Source of the DNA: Pedobacter ureilyticus
Lineage (GTDB): Bacteria > Bacteroidota > Bacteroidia > Sphingobacteriales > Sphingobacteriaceae
DNA length: 62,702 nucleotides
Assembly (NCBI RefSeq): GCF_005925345.1
Contig: NZ_SSHJ01000024.1
Location: 1-62,702 of the forward strand
Direction: 5' to 3'
The position numbers were made by a program, and so were the translations under genes. How positions within the stretch are numbered: position 1 is the stretch's first letter; every line of letters starts with the position of its first letter. The notes under the pieces are model-generated. The model had not been told where the DNA came from, did no database searches, and worked only from the letters and a program-made list of their open reading frames with translations. Shown here in pieces: positions 35,423 to 43,607 of the stretch.

Positions 35423-36486
35423 TGAAATTAAGTAACGAATTATATCAGCATTTGCAACAAGGTACCGTAATTCCGGCGCACCCTTTAGCATTAACCGAAA
35501 ATCGAACTATAGACGAGAAAATGCAACGTCAGCTTACCAGATATTATATGGAGAGTGGAGCCGGGGGAATGGCTGTGGCGGTACATTCAACACAATTTGA
35601 AATTCGTGATCCTGAAGTGAACTTATTTGAAACCGTGTTGAAATGGGCGGCAGAAGAAGTTGCAAAAGCAAACCTACAACGCCCGTTTTTGAAGGTAGCT
35701 GGTATTTGTGGTCCTACGGAACAAGCGCTTAAGGAAGCTAAAATTGCATCGGGTTTAGGCTACGATATGGGTTTGTTGAGCATGGGCGGTTTGCAAGGCT
35801 GGAGCGAAGCACAAATTTTAGATAGGGTAAGGGAAGTAGCTAAAATTATTCCAGTTTTTGGATTTTATTTACAGCCATCGGTGGGTGGCCGTATTTTTAG
35901 TTACGATTTTTGGTTGCAGTTTGCCGAAATAGAAAATGTACTGGCCATTAAATGTGCATCGTTTAATCGCTACCAAACTTTAGATGTAGTAAGAGCAGTT
36001 TGCAACAGCAGCAGACGTGATGAAATTGCGCTTTACACCGGTAATGATGATAATATTGTGGCCGATCTGTTAACTCCTTATCGTTTTACCGTAAATGGAA
36101 AGCAAGTAGAGAAAGGTTTTATAGGTGGTTTGTTAGGCCACTGGGCAGTTTGGACACAAAAAGCGGTTTCGCTAATGGATGAAATTAAAGCTTACCGCAA
36201 CAACCCAACGGCTACCCAATTTAATGATTTGATGAGCCGTGGTGTAGAAATTACCGATGTTAACGCTGCATTGTTCGATCCAGCAAATCATTTCCATGGT
36301 TGTATTCCGGGTATTCATGAGATGTTGCGCAAGCAAGGTTTGCTTAATGGCATTTGGTGCCTAAATCCTAAAGAGCAGCTTTCTGTTGGCCAATTGGAAG
36401 AAATAGAGCGTGTGCATCAAGCTTACCCGCACTTAAATGATGATGCATTTGTGGCTGATTTTTTAGCAAAACAAACGGAGGTTTAG
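35422..36486 (+). CDS. Dihydrodipicolinate synthase (DapA)-family aldolase/lyase
   Basis: This cytoplasmic TIM-barrel lyase of the DapA/NAL superfamily has 354 residues, about 60 longer than DapA. The Schiff-base lysine is Lys177 (LAIKCASFNRYQT) and the barrel tyrosine Tyr149 is in FGFYLQPSVGG. The substrate loop near AVHSTQFEIRD differs from the GTTGE motif of DapA, so lysine synthesis is unlikely. Family members also act as 2-keto-3-deoxy sugar acid aldolases or dehydratases. With an SDR, a sugar dehydrogenase and GH88 alongside, cleavage of a keto-deoxy sugar acid into pyruvate and an aldehyde is plausible. It overlaps the SDR gene by 1 bp and ends 1 bp before the next gene. Confidence 0.84.
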   Translation: MKLSNELYQHLQQGTVIPAHPLALTENRTIDEKMQRQLTRYYMESGAGGMAVAVHSTQFEIRDPEVNLFETVLKWAAEEVAKANLQRPFLKVAGICGPTEQALKEAKIASGLGYDMGLLSMGGLQGWSEAQILDRVREVAKIIPVFGFYLQPSVGGRIFSYDFWLQFAEIENVLAIKCASFNRYQTLDVVRAVCNSSRRDEIALYTGNDDNIVADLLTPYRFTVNGKQVEKGFIGGLLGHWAVWTQKAVSLMDEIKAYRNNPTATQFNDLMSRGVEITDVNAALFDPANHFHGCIPGIHEMLRKQGLLNGIWCLNPKEQLSVGQLEEIERVHQAYPHLNDDAFVADFLAKQTEV

Positions 36487-36487
36487 C

Positions 36488-38437
36488 ATGAAGAGCTTAA
36501 AATTATTAATAGCAATTTGTTTGTTGGCTGTAGCTCAAATTAAAGCGCAAAGTACGGGCAAATTTGTAAACCATGGTCCGCAATTAACTGCCTCTATGAT
36601 ACAGGGTAGCATCTTTGCAACAGACAATCAGGGTAATTTGCTGCTATATACTGTAGTACGTGGCGAGCCTGCACACTTGTTGGCCTTTAATGTAAAAACC
36701 AAAGCATTACTATTGGATTTGCCACTGCCTAAAACCGATGGCGCTTGGGATTTAGCACAGGCAACGGATGGTATGCTTTACATTCCTGGGGCTGGTGGCA
36801 AGCTGTTTAGCCACAAACCAGGAACAAAAACAATCAAAGATTTAGGTAATGCACTGCCTAACGAAACCTATCTTTGGAACCTTACCGCTGGTAAAAATGG
36901 CGAAGTTTTTGGTGCAACTTATCCGGGCTGCAGAGTATTTAGATACCATCCAAAAGATGGTTTTACCGATTTGGTTAGCGGCCCCTTGGTAGCTGGCGAA
37001 AACTATGTACGTAGCTTGGCTTATGATGCTAAGCGTAATTTTCTGTATGCAGGTGTGGGTTCTCATGCACATTTAATTGGCATTAACTTAGCCACCAAAG
37101 AGAAAAAAGAAATGTTACCGGCCAAATACCAAGATCGGGAATTTGTTTACGGTTTAGAATTAGTGAAAGGAAAAGATGGCCAAGATAGGCTGTTGGCTTT
37201 GCTTACTGCTGGTCAAACTACTTTGGTGTATAACCTTGCTACACAAAAAGTAGAGCAAGAAGTTGCCGATATGGACATGAAAGCAGTAGGTCACGATGCT
37301 AAGCAGTTGTTGGTTTACTATACCTCTAAAGGTAGTTTAAAACGTGTTGATGCAAGCAAAAGCTTTAATACAGCTACTACATTAGCAAAAAATATTGCTG
37401 CTGCTACTGCATTTTACAAGGATAAAACGGGTAGCATTTATGTGTTAGATGTGAAGGGAAACCTGCTGAGCTATCATACATCCACCAAGAAAACGCAAAG
37501 TGTAGCGCTAAAAATTCCGGCGCAGCCTATTCCCATTAATGCCATTAAGGTGGGGCCAGATAAAAAAGTGTGGACTGGCGGTTATTTAGCCGGTGGCCAT
37601 GCTACTTTTGATCCGGCAACCGGCAAGAACACCAAATATGCTGGTTTAGACCAAACCGAGGGGATGGCCATATTGGGCAATGACATTTATTTTGGTATTT
37701 ACCCTAAGGGAAAATTCTACGTTTATGATACCACTAAGCCGTGGAGCGTAAAACAGCAAAATCCGAAAGAAGCGTTTAAGGAAGAGGGGCAAAGCCGTTC
37801 ATTTGCTTTACATGCCATACCAGAGGCACAAAAAGTTTACTTTGGTACGGTACCAGAGTATGGGAAATTAGGTGGTGTTTTAATTGGTTTCAACGCAGCT
37901 AAAAATACACACCAGCCGTTTGGCGAAGTTTTACCTAAACAATCGGTAACCAGTTTAACCAGCAAAGGTAATGTGTTGGTAATTGGCGGTTCAATTTCTG
38001 GTGGTTTGGGCGTTAAACCCGAATTAAAAGAAGCAGAGCTGATGCTTTGGGATTTAAAAAGCGATCAACCCATTACCAAATTTGTACCAGTAGCTGGTGC
38101 TGCTGCCATTACCTGCCTCATTAATGGCCCTGATGGAAATATCTGGGGCATAGCCGATGGCAATTTGTTTATTTTAGATGTGGCACAACAAAAAGTGCTT
38201 TCTGTGCAAAAACTGTATGATTATCCTCCTTTTGGCAGCCACATTTGGCGCAGCGCCTTTTTAGCGATCCATCCGTCTGGAGATATTTATGGTACAGATA
38301 ATGGAAAGCTTTTTAAATTAGATCCCAGCACAAAAAAGGTAGAGTTTATTACCGAAAATGCAGGTTTAATGAGTATGGATGCCAGTGGTAAAATTTATTT
38401 TAAACGCGGAACAGAACTTTGGTCTTACACACCGTAG
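36488..38437 (+). CDS. Exported beta-propeller protein of unknown function
   Basis: This 649-residue protein has a signal peptide (MKSLKLLIAICLLAVAQIKAQ). The rest is a series of beta-propeller blades (DGAWDLAQATDGMLYIPG, GKNGEVFGATYPGCRVFRYHPKDG, YVRSLAYDAKRNFLYAGVG, GPDKKVWTGGYLAGGHATFDPATG, GPDGNIWGIADGNLFILD), probably two propellers or one with ten or more blades. I see no catalytic motif I can name. It is the last gene of the tight operon from BNR_4, starting 1 bp after the DapA-like gene. Given its export and context, glycan binding or an unclassified lyase or epimerase are possible. It is not similar to the BNR_4 protein in motif content. Confidence 0.7.
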   Translation: MKSLKLLIAICLLAVAQIKAQSTGKFVNHGPQLTASMIQGSIFATDNQGNLLLYTVVRGEPAHLLAFNVKTKALLLDLPLPKTDGAWDLAQATDGMLYIPGAGGKLFSHKPGTKTIKDLGNALPNETYLWNLTAGKNGEVFGATYPGCRVFRYHPKDGFTDLVSGPLVAGENYVRSLAYDAKRNFLYAGVGSHAHLIGINLATKEKKEMLPAKYQDREFVYGLELVKGKDGQDRLLALLTAGQTTLVYNLATQKVEQEVADMDMKAVGHDAKQLLVYYTSKGSLKRVDASKSFNTATTLAKNIAAATAFYKDKTGSIYVLDVKGNLLSYHTSTKKTQSVALKIPAQPIPINAIKVGPDKKVWTGGYLAGGHATFDPATGKNTKYAGLDQTEGMAILGNDIYFGIYPKGKFYVYDTTKPWSVKQQNPKEAFKEEGQSRSFALHAIPEAQKVYFGTVPEYGKLGGVLIGFNAAKNTHQPFGEVLPKQSVTSLTSKGNVLVIGGSISGGLGVKPELKEAELMLWDLKSDQPITKFVPVAGAAAITCLINGPDGNIWGIADGNLFILDVAQQKVLSVQKLYDYPPFGSHIWRSAFLAIHPSGDIYGTDNGKLFKLDPSTKKVEFITENAGLMSMDASGKIYFKRGTELWSYTP

Positions 38438-38580
38438 CTAATAGGGTTAATATCACATTACTAGTTTGATCTATTCCCATTTATTAAATTAGATATTTTT
38501 AACAACACGTTGGCGGCGACGTTAAGATAGGAGACTGCTAATATGTTTTTGTTCTCGCTAATACTAAACACCATAGTTTA

Positions 38581-38641
38581 AGTCCGAAGGACTAACATGA
38601 TTATTGATTTGAAAGATGGTATGGAAGAACCCCGTAGGGGT
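38581..38641. repeat. Two 5-bp palindromes in a dispersed-type element just before GH20
   Basis: AGTCC-GAA-GGACT (38581-38593) and ACCCC-GTA-GGGGT (38629-38641) are two perfect 13-bp hairpins 35 bp apart, within the 218-bp gap before the GH20 gene. From memory, CCCCGTAGGGG-type modules recur in Bacteroidota intergenic regions. The second hairpin is 14 bp upstream of the GH20 ATG and could affect translation. The rest of the gap shows no clear promoter. Confidence 0.55.
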
Positions 38642-38655
38642 GATATAATAAAGAT

Positions 38656-41184
38656 ATGAAAAGATTATTTTTACTGCTGCTAACAACAGCAACCCTTTTT
38701 GCAAATGCTCAACAAACGCAATTAATACAGAAAATTAGCATAGAATGGCAGCTAAAACAAAATGATTACCCTAAAAGCGATCAATTCTCAGCATCTTTTG
38801 TATTAAAAAACAATGCCAAATCGCCAATTAGTTTGCAAGACTGGGATTTGTTTTTTTCGTATCCGCGGGAAATAGTTTCAGTTACAAGCAAAAATGCCAT
38901 CAGTAAAGCCCATGGCGGCGAATTTAGGCAGATAAGTTTTGTTGATGGTAAAGCTACGCTTGCCGCTGGGCAAACCTTAACTATCAATTATGTAGCTAAA
39001 GGTAAATCTATGAACGTAACCGATGCGCCAAGTGGTTTGTATTGGGTGGCAAAGCGCAATCCTAAAATAAATATTGCTGTTGGTAGTTTTAAAATCAGCT
39101 TTGCTAAAAAGCACGAAGAGGAATTGACCAAACAGGCGGCCGAAGTTGCATTTTCAAAAAATAAAAATGCAACGGTTTTGCCAGCCAAACAATTGGTTAA
39201 AATATTACCGAAGCCAGTAAGTTATCAAGAAAATGAAGGCCTATTTAGTTTATCGGCTACCACAAAATTAGTTTTTGATTCAGTTTTTGTCCAAGAAGCA
39301 GCGCTATTTAACCAAGAGTTAAGTACGCTGCTGGGCAAAACAGTAATTGAAGCTGCTACAGCACAAACTAACTATATTCAATTAAAATTGGTGCAAGGCT
39401 TACCCAATGAGAACTACCAACTGTCGGTAACCAAAAATAGGGTGCTTATTTCCGCTTCATCTAATTCAGGTATTTTCTATGGCTTGCAGTCGCTAAAAAT
39501 GTTAATGCCGCCTACTGCTTGGGCTAAAAAGCAGCAGCAAATCAGTATTCAAACTGTAGAAGTTAAAGATGCACCAAGGTTTGGTTATCGCTCGTTTATG
39601 TTAGATGTGGCCAGGAACTTTCAAAATAAAGCACAAATTTTAAAACTGATAGATCTTTTAGCACTTTACAAAATCAACACTTTCCATTTTCATTTGAATG
39701 ATGATGAAGGTTGGAGAATAGAGATTAAAGATTTGCCAGAACTTACACAGGTAGGAGGCAGAAGAGGACATACGCTTGATGATGCCAATTATTTAAAACC
39801 TGCTTATGGCTCGGGTGCCGACACGTTGGCAGCGCCTGGCAGTGGCTATTACACTAGAAAAGATTTCGTAGAGATTTTGAAATATGCCAAACAGCGCCAC
39901 ATTACGGTAATCCCAGAATTGGAAACTCCTGGACATGCCAGGGCAGCTATTAAAGCAATGGACAATAGATACCGTAAGTTAATGCAGGAAGGAAAGCCCG
40001 AAGAAGCTCGCCAGTATTTATTGCGTGATACCCTGGATCAATCCGTTTACCGATCAGTACAAGGTTACAATGATAATGTAATGAACATCGCTTTGCCATC
40101 TACTTATAACTTTATTAGCAAAGTGGTTGATGAAATGGTTGAAATGTACCGCTTGGCCGGTGCTACATTAAAAACTGTGCATTTAGGGGGCGATGAAGTA
40201 CCAAAGGGGGTTTGGGAAAAATCGCCTGCTATTGCCAAATTGATGCAGCAAGAGCAAATCGCTACTTACGATGATCTTTGGTACCACTACATTGGCAAGG
40301 TAAACAAATTGCTTAAATCAAAAGAACTACAAATGGCTGGCTGGGAAGAAATTGCAATGCGCAAAATATACTCGCCCGAAGGTAAGGTAAGCTACATAGC
40401 CAACCCAGATTTTGTGAACGAGAATTTTCAAGTGTACGTTTGGAACAACGTTTGGGGCGGTGGTAACGATGATTTATCTTACCGATTGGCCAATGCTGGT
40501 TACAACGTTGTGCTATCGGCGGTAACCAATTATTACTTTGATTTGGCTTACCAGAATGATGCCGCCGAACCTGGTTTATATTGGGGTGGCTATGTAGATA
40601 CAGATAAAGCCTTTTATTTCTCTCCATTTGATTATTACAAAACCGCAACCGAAGATGCTAAGGGTAAGCCTTTGCAACTAAGTTTTTTTAAGGATAAAGT
40701 AAGGTTAACAGATAAAGGAAAGCAGAATATTGTAGGTATACAAAGCCAACTTTGGTCTGAGAAAGTTAACGGAGCAAAAGCCATGGAGTACATCTTATTG
40801 CCTAAGTTATTAGGCTATGCAGAAAGGGCTTGGGCACAAGAACCAAACTGGTCGTTAGCAAGCGATTCGGCAAAATCCTGGTCGCAGTACCTCGTAGATT
40901 GGAGCGGTTTCGCTAATCTTTTGGGCCAGCGAGAATTGAAAAGGTTAACTTACTATGCGGGCGGTTTTCAATTTCGTGTTCCACCTCCCGGGGTAGTCTT
41001 AGCCAGTGGTAAAATACAAGCCAATACGCAGTTTCCGGGCATAACCATTAAATACACCACTGATGGCAGCGAGCCAACTTTAAATAGTAAAACCTACATC
41101 AAAGCATTTGAACCTATAGGTAATGTAAAGTTAAAGGCATTTATAGGTATAGTGGGAAGCAGGACAATCAATATTAAAAAATAG
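38656..41184 (+). CDS. Beta-N-acetylhexosaminidase, GH20
   Basis: The enzyme removes terminal GlcNAc or GalNAc from glycans by substrate-assisted catalysis. It has 842 residues and a signal peptide (MKRLFLLLLTTATLFANA). An N-terminal chitobiase-like carbohydrate-binding domain (about 25-165) precedes a GH20b domain (about 185-300). The catalytic barrel (about 305-720) has YRSFMLDVARNF, FHFHLNDDEGWRIEI, PELETPGHARA and HLGGDE with the Asp513-Glu514 pair. A C-terminal CHB_HEX_C domain (about 770-840) has IKYTTDGSEPTLNSKTY. This is the full chitobiase-type layout. It extends the PUL and suggests a hexosamine in the target, or chitin oligosaccharides. It is followed 6 bp later by a Tat-exported Gfo/Idh gene. 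Confidence 0.94.
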   Translation: MKRLFLLLLTTATLFANAQQTQLIQKISIEWQLKQNDYPKSDQFSASFVLKNNAKSPISLQDWDLFFSYPREIVSVTSKNAISKAHGGEFRQISFVDGKATLAAGQTLTINYVAKGKSMNVTDAPSGLYWVAKRNPKINIAVGSFKISFAKKHEEELTKQAAEVAFSKNKNATVLPAKQLVKILPKPVSYQENEGLFSLSATTKLVFDSVFVQEAALFNQELSTLLGKTVIEAATAQTNYIQLKLVQGLPNENYQLSVTKNRVLISASSNSGIFYGLQSLKMLMPPTAWAKKQQQISIQTVEVKDAPRFGYRSFMLDVARNFQNKAQILKLIDLLALYKINTFHFHLNDDEGWRIEIKDLPELTQVGGRRGHTLDDANYLKPAYGSGADTLAAPGSGYYTRKDFVEILKYAKQRHITVIPELETPGHARAAIKAMDNRYRKLMQEGKPEEARQYLLRDTLDQSVYRSVQGYNDNVMNIALPSTYNFISKVVDEMVEMYRLAGATLKTVHLGGDEVPKGVWEKSPAIAKLMQQEQIATYDDLWYHYIGKVNKLLKSKELQMAGWEEIAMRKIYSPEGKVSYIANPDFVNENFQVYVWNNVWGGGNDDLSYRLANAGYNVVLSAVTNYYFDLAYQNDAAEPGLYWGGYVDTDKAFYFSPFDYYKTATEDAKGKPLQLSFFKDKVRLTDKGKQNIVGIQSQLWSEKVNGAKAMEYILLPKLLGYAERAWAQEPNWSLASDSAKSWSQYLVDWSGFANLLGQRELKRLTYYAGGFQFRVPPPGVVLASGKIQANTQFPGITIKYTTDGSEPTLNSKTYIKAFEPIGNVKLKAFIGIVGSRTINIKK

Positions 41185-41190
41185 CCTATT

Positions 41191-42177
41191 TTGAAAATAA
41201 AGCGTAGAGATTTTATTCAAACGATTACCTTGGCGGGTGCAGCTATGGCATTGCCAAGGCTTTCTTTTGCCCATTTATCTGTAAAAAAAAGAATAGGGAT
41301 TATTGGATTAGATACTAGCCATAGTTTGGCCTTTACCCAATTGTTAAATGCTCAAAACCAAGATCCGCAATTAGATGGTTATCAAGTGGTGGCAGCCTAT
41401 CCTTATGGTAGTAAAGATTTAGCATTAAGCAAAGAGCGCATTCCAAAGCAGATGGTAGAAATACAGCAATTTGGTGTTAAAATAGTCGATAGCATAGCCG
41501 AACTTCTAGCCGAAGTAGATGTGGTCTTGCTAGAAACCAATGATGGACGTTTACATTTAACTCAAGCTTTAGAAGTGATTAAAGCTGGCAAACCATTGTT
41601 TATAGATAAGCCTTTGGCAGCATCCTTAAAAGATGCTAAGGCGATATTTGATGCTGCAAAAGCTTACAATGTTCCTGTATTTTCTGCTTCTTCCCTTCGT
41701 TTTATGGATAATGTAGTGGCCATACGTTCGGGCAAACACGGGCAAGTTTTAGGGGCTGATACCTTTAGTCCCGCTACCATTGAACCTACTCATCCCGATT
41801 TGTTTTGGTATGGGATACATGGTGTTGAAACTTTGTTTGCTGTAATGGGACCAGATTGCGTATCGGTAACTCGATTTTATACCGAAGAAACAGATGTGGT
41901 GGTAGGTAAATGGAAAGATGGCCGTGTAGGTACGTTTAGGGGTACGAGAACGGGTAAAGCCGATTTTGGAGGCACTTGCTTTACCGGAAATGGAACTTTT
42001 CAATTAGGTCCTTACCTAGGTTACAAACCGCTGCTAGTCGAAATCATCAAGTTTTTTAATACTAAGATAGCACCAGTGAGTGCTAGCGAAACCTTGGCGA
42101 TTTTAGCATTTATGGAAGCAGCAGACGAAAGTAAACGTAGGGGAGGAAAGACAATTAAACTCAAGCCAATTTATTAA
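41191..42177 (+). CDS. Gfo/Idh/MocA oxidoreductase with Tat signal, TTG start
   Basis: This is an NAD(P)-binding sugar oxidoreductase-like protein of 328 residues. The only good start is TTG at 41191, 6 bp after the GH20 stop. It gives a twin-arginine signal (KRRDFIQTITLAGAAMALPRLSFA), so the protein is exported folded, presumably with its cofactor. The Rossmann motif is RIGIIGLDTSHS (about 34-45), followed by LLETNDGRLHLTQALEVIKAGKPLFIDKPLA, where EKP of the family reads DKP. Gfo/Idh proteins with GLDTSH form a distinct group often beside glycan genes. The role might be redox-neutral glycoside cleavage or sugar oxidation in the periplasm. The substrate is unknown. Confidence 0.82.
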   Translation: MKIKRRDFIQTITLAGAAMALPRLSFAHLSVKKRIGIIGLDTSHSLAFTQLLNAQNQDPQLDGYQVVAAYPYGSKDLALSKERIPKQMVEIQQFGVKIVDSIAELLAEVDVVLLETNDGRLHLTQALEVIKAGKPLFIDKPLAASLKDAKAIFDAAKAYNVPVFSASSLRFMDNVVAIRSGKHGQVLGADTFSPATIEPTHPDLFWYGIHGVETLFAVMGPDCVSVTRFYTEETDVVVGKWKDGRVGTFRGTRTGKADFGGTCFTGNGTFQLGPYLGYKPLLVEIIKFFNTKIAPVSASETLAILAFMEAADESKRRGGKTIKLKPIY

Positions 42178-42197
42178 TTTATTTTAATTTGAATAAA

Positions 42198-42323
42198 ATG
42201 CCGTTAAAAAGTATTTCTGTTGCTCTTATTATTAGTGGTTTAAAATTGCATTCTATAGGCTTACATTTCGTAGAGCGAACTGGAGCAGATGGTACCGCAA
42301 CCTCTAAATTGGTAAAAAAATAA
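42198..42323 (+). CDS. Possible 41-residue small protein
   Basis: ATG at 42198 opens a 41-codon frame ending TAA, 20 bp after the Gfo/Idh stop and 10 bp before a strong hairpin. It has a hydrophobic first half (SISVALIISGLKLHSIGLHF) and a basic end. No family is recognised and no ribosome-binding site is obvious. It could equally be non-coding 3' sequence of the PUL transcript. Confidence 0.2.
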   Translation: MPLKSISVALIISGLKLHSIGLHFVERTGADGTATSKLVKK

Positions 42324-42333
42324 ATACCACCTA

Positions 42334-42399
42334 TTTATTCAAATGGTTTGCTAACCATTTGAATAAATTAACGCCTCGTTTATTGCGAGGTGTTTTTTT
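42334..42399 (+). terminator. Double hairpin terminator ending the PUL
   Basis: The first structure is a perfect 15-bp palindrome: TTTATTCAAATGGTT (42334-42348) pairs with 42353-42367 around TGCT. Four bases later a second stem of 8 bp with one G-U (ACGCCTCG 42371-42378 with CGAGGTGT 42386-42393) is followed by seven T. The second is a textbook rho-independent terminator. The first could protect the 3' end or form a cruciform. Confidence 0.9.
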
Positions 42400-42616
42400 G
42401 TATCTATAATAAGAGCTTTCAGCTTTCTTTTATTAGTTTTGAGGTTTAAATAATAGAGCAATATTTTAAGGCTTTTGGGTTGTTTAACAAAAAAAAACGC
42501 CATAAAAGCAGATAAGGAACTGTTTCATAAAACTGAATTTTGTCGCCACATTTGTCGGCAACCTTGATTTAAAGGTTGTAAATATGCCCTATAATAACTT
42601 TAAACGAAGATATAAT

Positions 42617-43021
42617 ATGAACCATTGGTTAGTCAAATCAGAACCTTTTAAATACAGCTGGGATAAATTTAATGAAGACGGTAGGACGTTTTGGGATGGA
42701 GTGCGTAATTACCAAGCCCGCAATAACCTAAAAGCGATGAAGGAGGGAGATTTAGTTCTGTTCTATCACAGCAATGAGGGTAAGCATGTGGTAGGGGTGG
42801 CCAAAGTGGTTAAAGAATTTTATCAAGATCCCACTACACCAGATCCGAATTGGGTAGTGGTAGATTTAGTTCCGGTAGAAACTTTAAAAAACCCGGTAAC
42901 TTTAGAACAGATTAAAGCCGAAGAGAGTTTGAAAGATATTTCTTTGGTGCGCCAAGGCCGTTTATCGGTAATGCCGCTTAAAGCAACCGAGTTTGATAAG
43001 ATATTGGAAATGGGCAGCTAA
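42617..43021 (+). CDS. EVE domain protein
   Basis: This is a single EVE/PUA-like domain of 134 residues from the Met at 42617. The frame is open from 42584, but the family normally begins at (M)NHWLVKSEP, so I chose the inner start. The motifs WLVKSEPFKYSWDKF, WDGVRNYQARNNLKAMKEGDLVLFYHS, and VGVAKVVKEFYQDPT are typical. EVE domains bind modified bases in RNA or DNA (YTH-like pocket) and are cytoplasmic. Standalone bacterial copies are widespread, often in unrelated neighbourhoods. An AACCTT/AAGGTT hairpin lies directly upstream (42562-42579). It is separated from the PUL by the double terminator, so it is transcribed independently. Confidence 0.9.
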   Translation: MNHWLVKSEPFKYSWDKFNEDGRTFWDGVRNYQARNNLKAMKEGDLVLFYHSNEGKHVVGVAKVVKEFYQDPTTPDPNWVVVDLVPVETLKNPVTLEQIKAEESLKDISLVRQGRLSVMPLKATEFDKILEMGS

Positions 43022-43082
43022 ATGCCAAATTATTGAGCTATAATGAAAGATGCTTCCTCAATTTTTGCATAACTTAGTTGTT

Positions 43083-43607
43083 ATGAAAGTCATCAGCTTA
43101 TTAATTTGCTTTTGGTGTATTTGCTTTTCTGCAAATTCGCAAACAAGCAATACAGGCGATTACGAAGTAAAAGTATTTTCTTATACCTATAAAACTACAA
43201 AAGGACATTTAAAGAAAGTTACTCCCGAAGGTGTGGGTATTGAAGACTATCAAGGCAACTATTTTATCTTCAGAACTAAAGATATCATTAAGATAAAAGT
43301 AAAACGTAGGGGCTTAACATTTGGCCAATTTGTTAGTGGCGGTACTTTGGCTGGCTTAGGTATTGGTGCCGCAATTTGGTCGTTAGATGAGCAGGGCGAA
43401 AATACTACAGAAATGGCCAAACTTACTGCCGCACTTACGGTAGCGGGCGCTTTGGTAGGTACAGCGGTGGGCAGTGTAGCCGCAGTGGCAAACAAAAAAA
43501 TGGCTTTACGTGTTAACGGTAGTCAATCGTATTTTCTCGAAAACCACAAAAAGCTAGAAAAATATGTAAACCACAGCCAAGCTACACAACATGTAGCTAA
43601 CTATTAG
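43083..43607 (+). CDS. Exported protein of unknown function
   Basis: The frame opens at 43050, but the Met at 43083 gives a proper signal peptide (MKVISLLICFWCICFSANSQ), so I use that start (174 residues). After it come a short beta region (YEVKVFSYTYKTTKGHLKKVTPEGVGIEDYQGNYFIF) and a glycine-rich hydrophobic stretch with two possible membrane-inserting segments (GTLAGLGIGAAIW and LTVAGALVGTAVGSVAAVA). The middle resembles small Bacteroidota envelope proteins with a glycine-zipper region. No family is named with confidence. Its last 11 bp overlap the convergent antiporter gene. Probably envelope-associated. Confidence 0.7.
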   Translation: MKVISLLICFWCICFSANSQTSNTGDYEVKVFSYTYKTTKGHLKKVTPEGVGIEDYQGNYFIFRTKDIIKIKVKRRGLTFGQFVSGGTLAGLGIGAAIWSLDEQGENTTEMAKLTAALTVAGALVGTAVGSVAAVANKKMALRVNGSQSYFLENHKKLEKYVNHSQATQHVANY

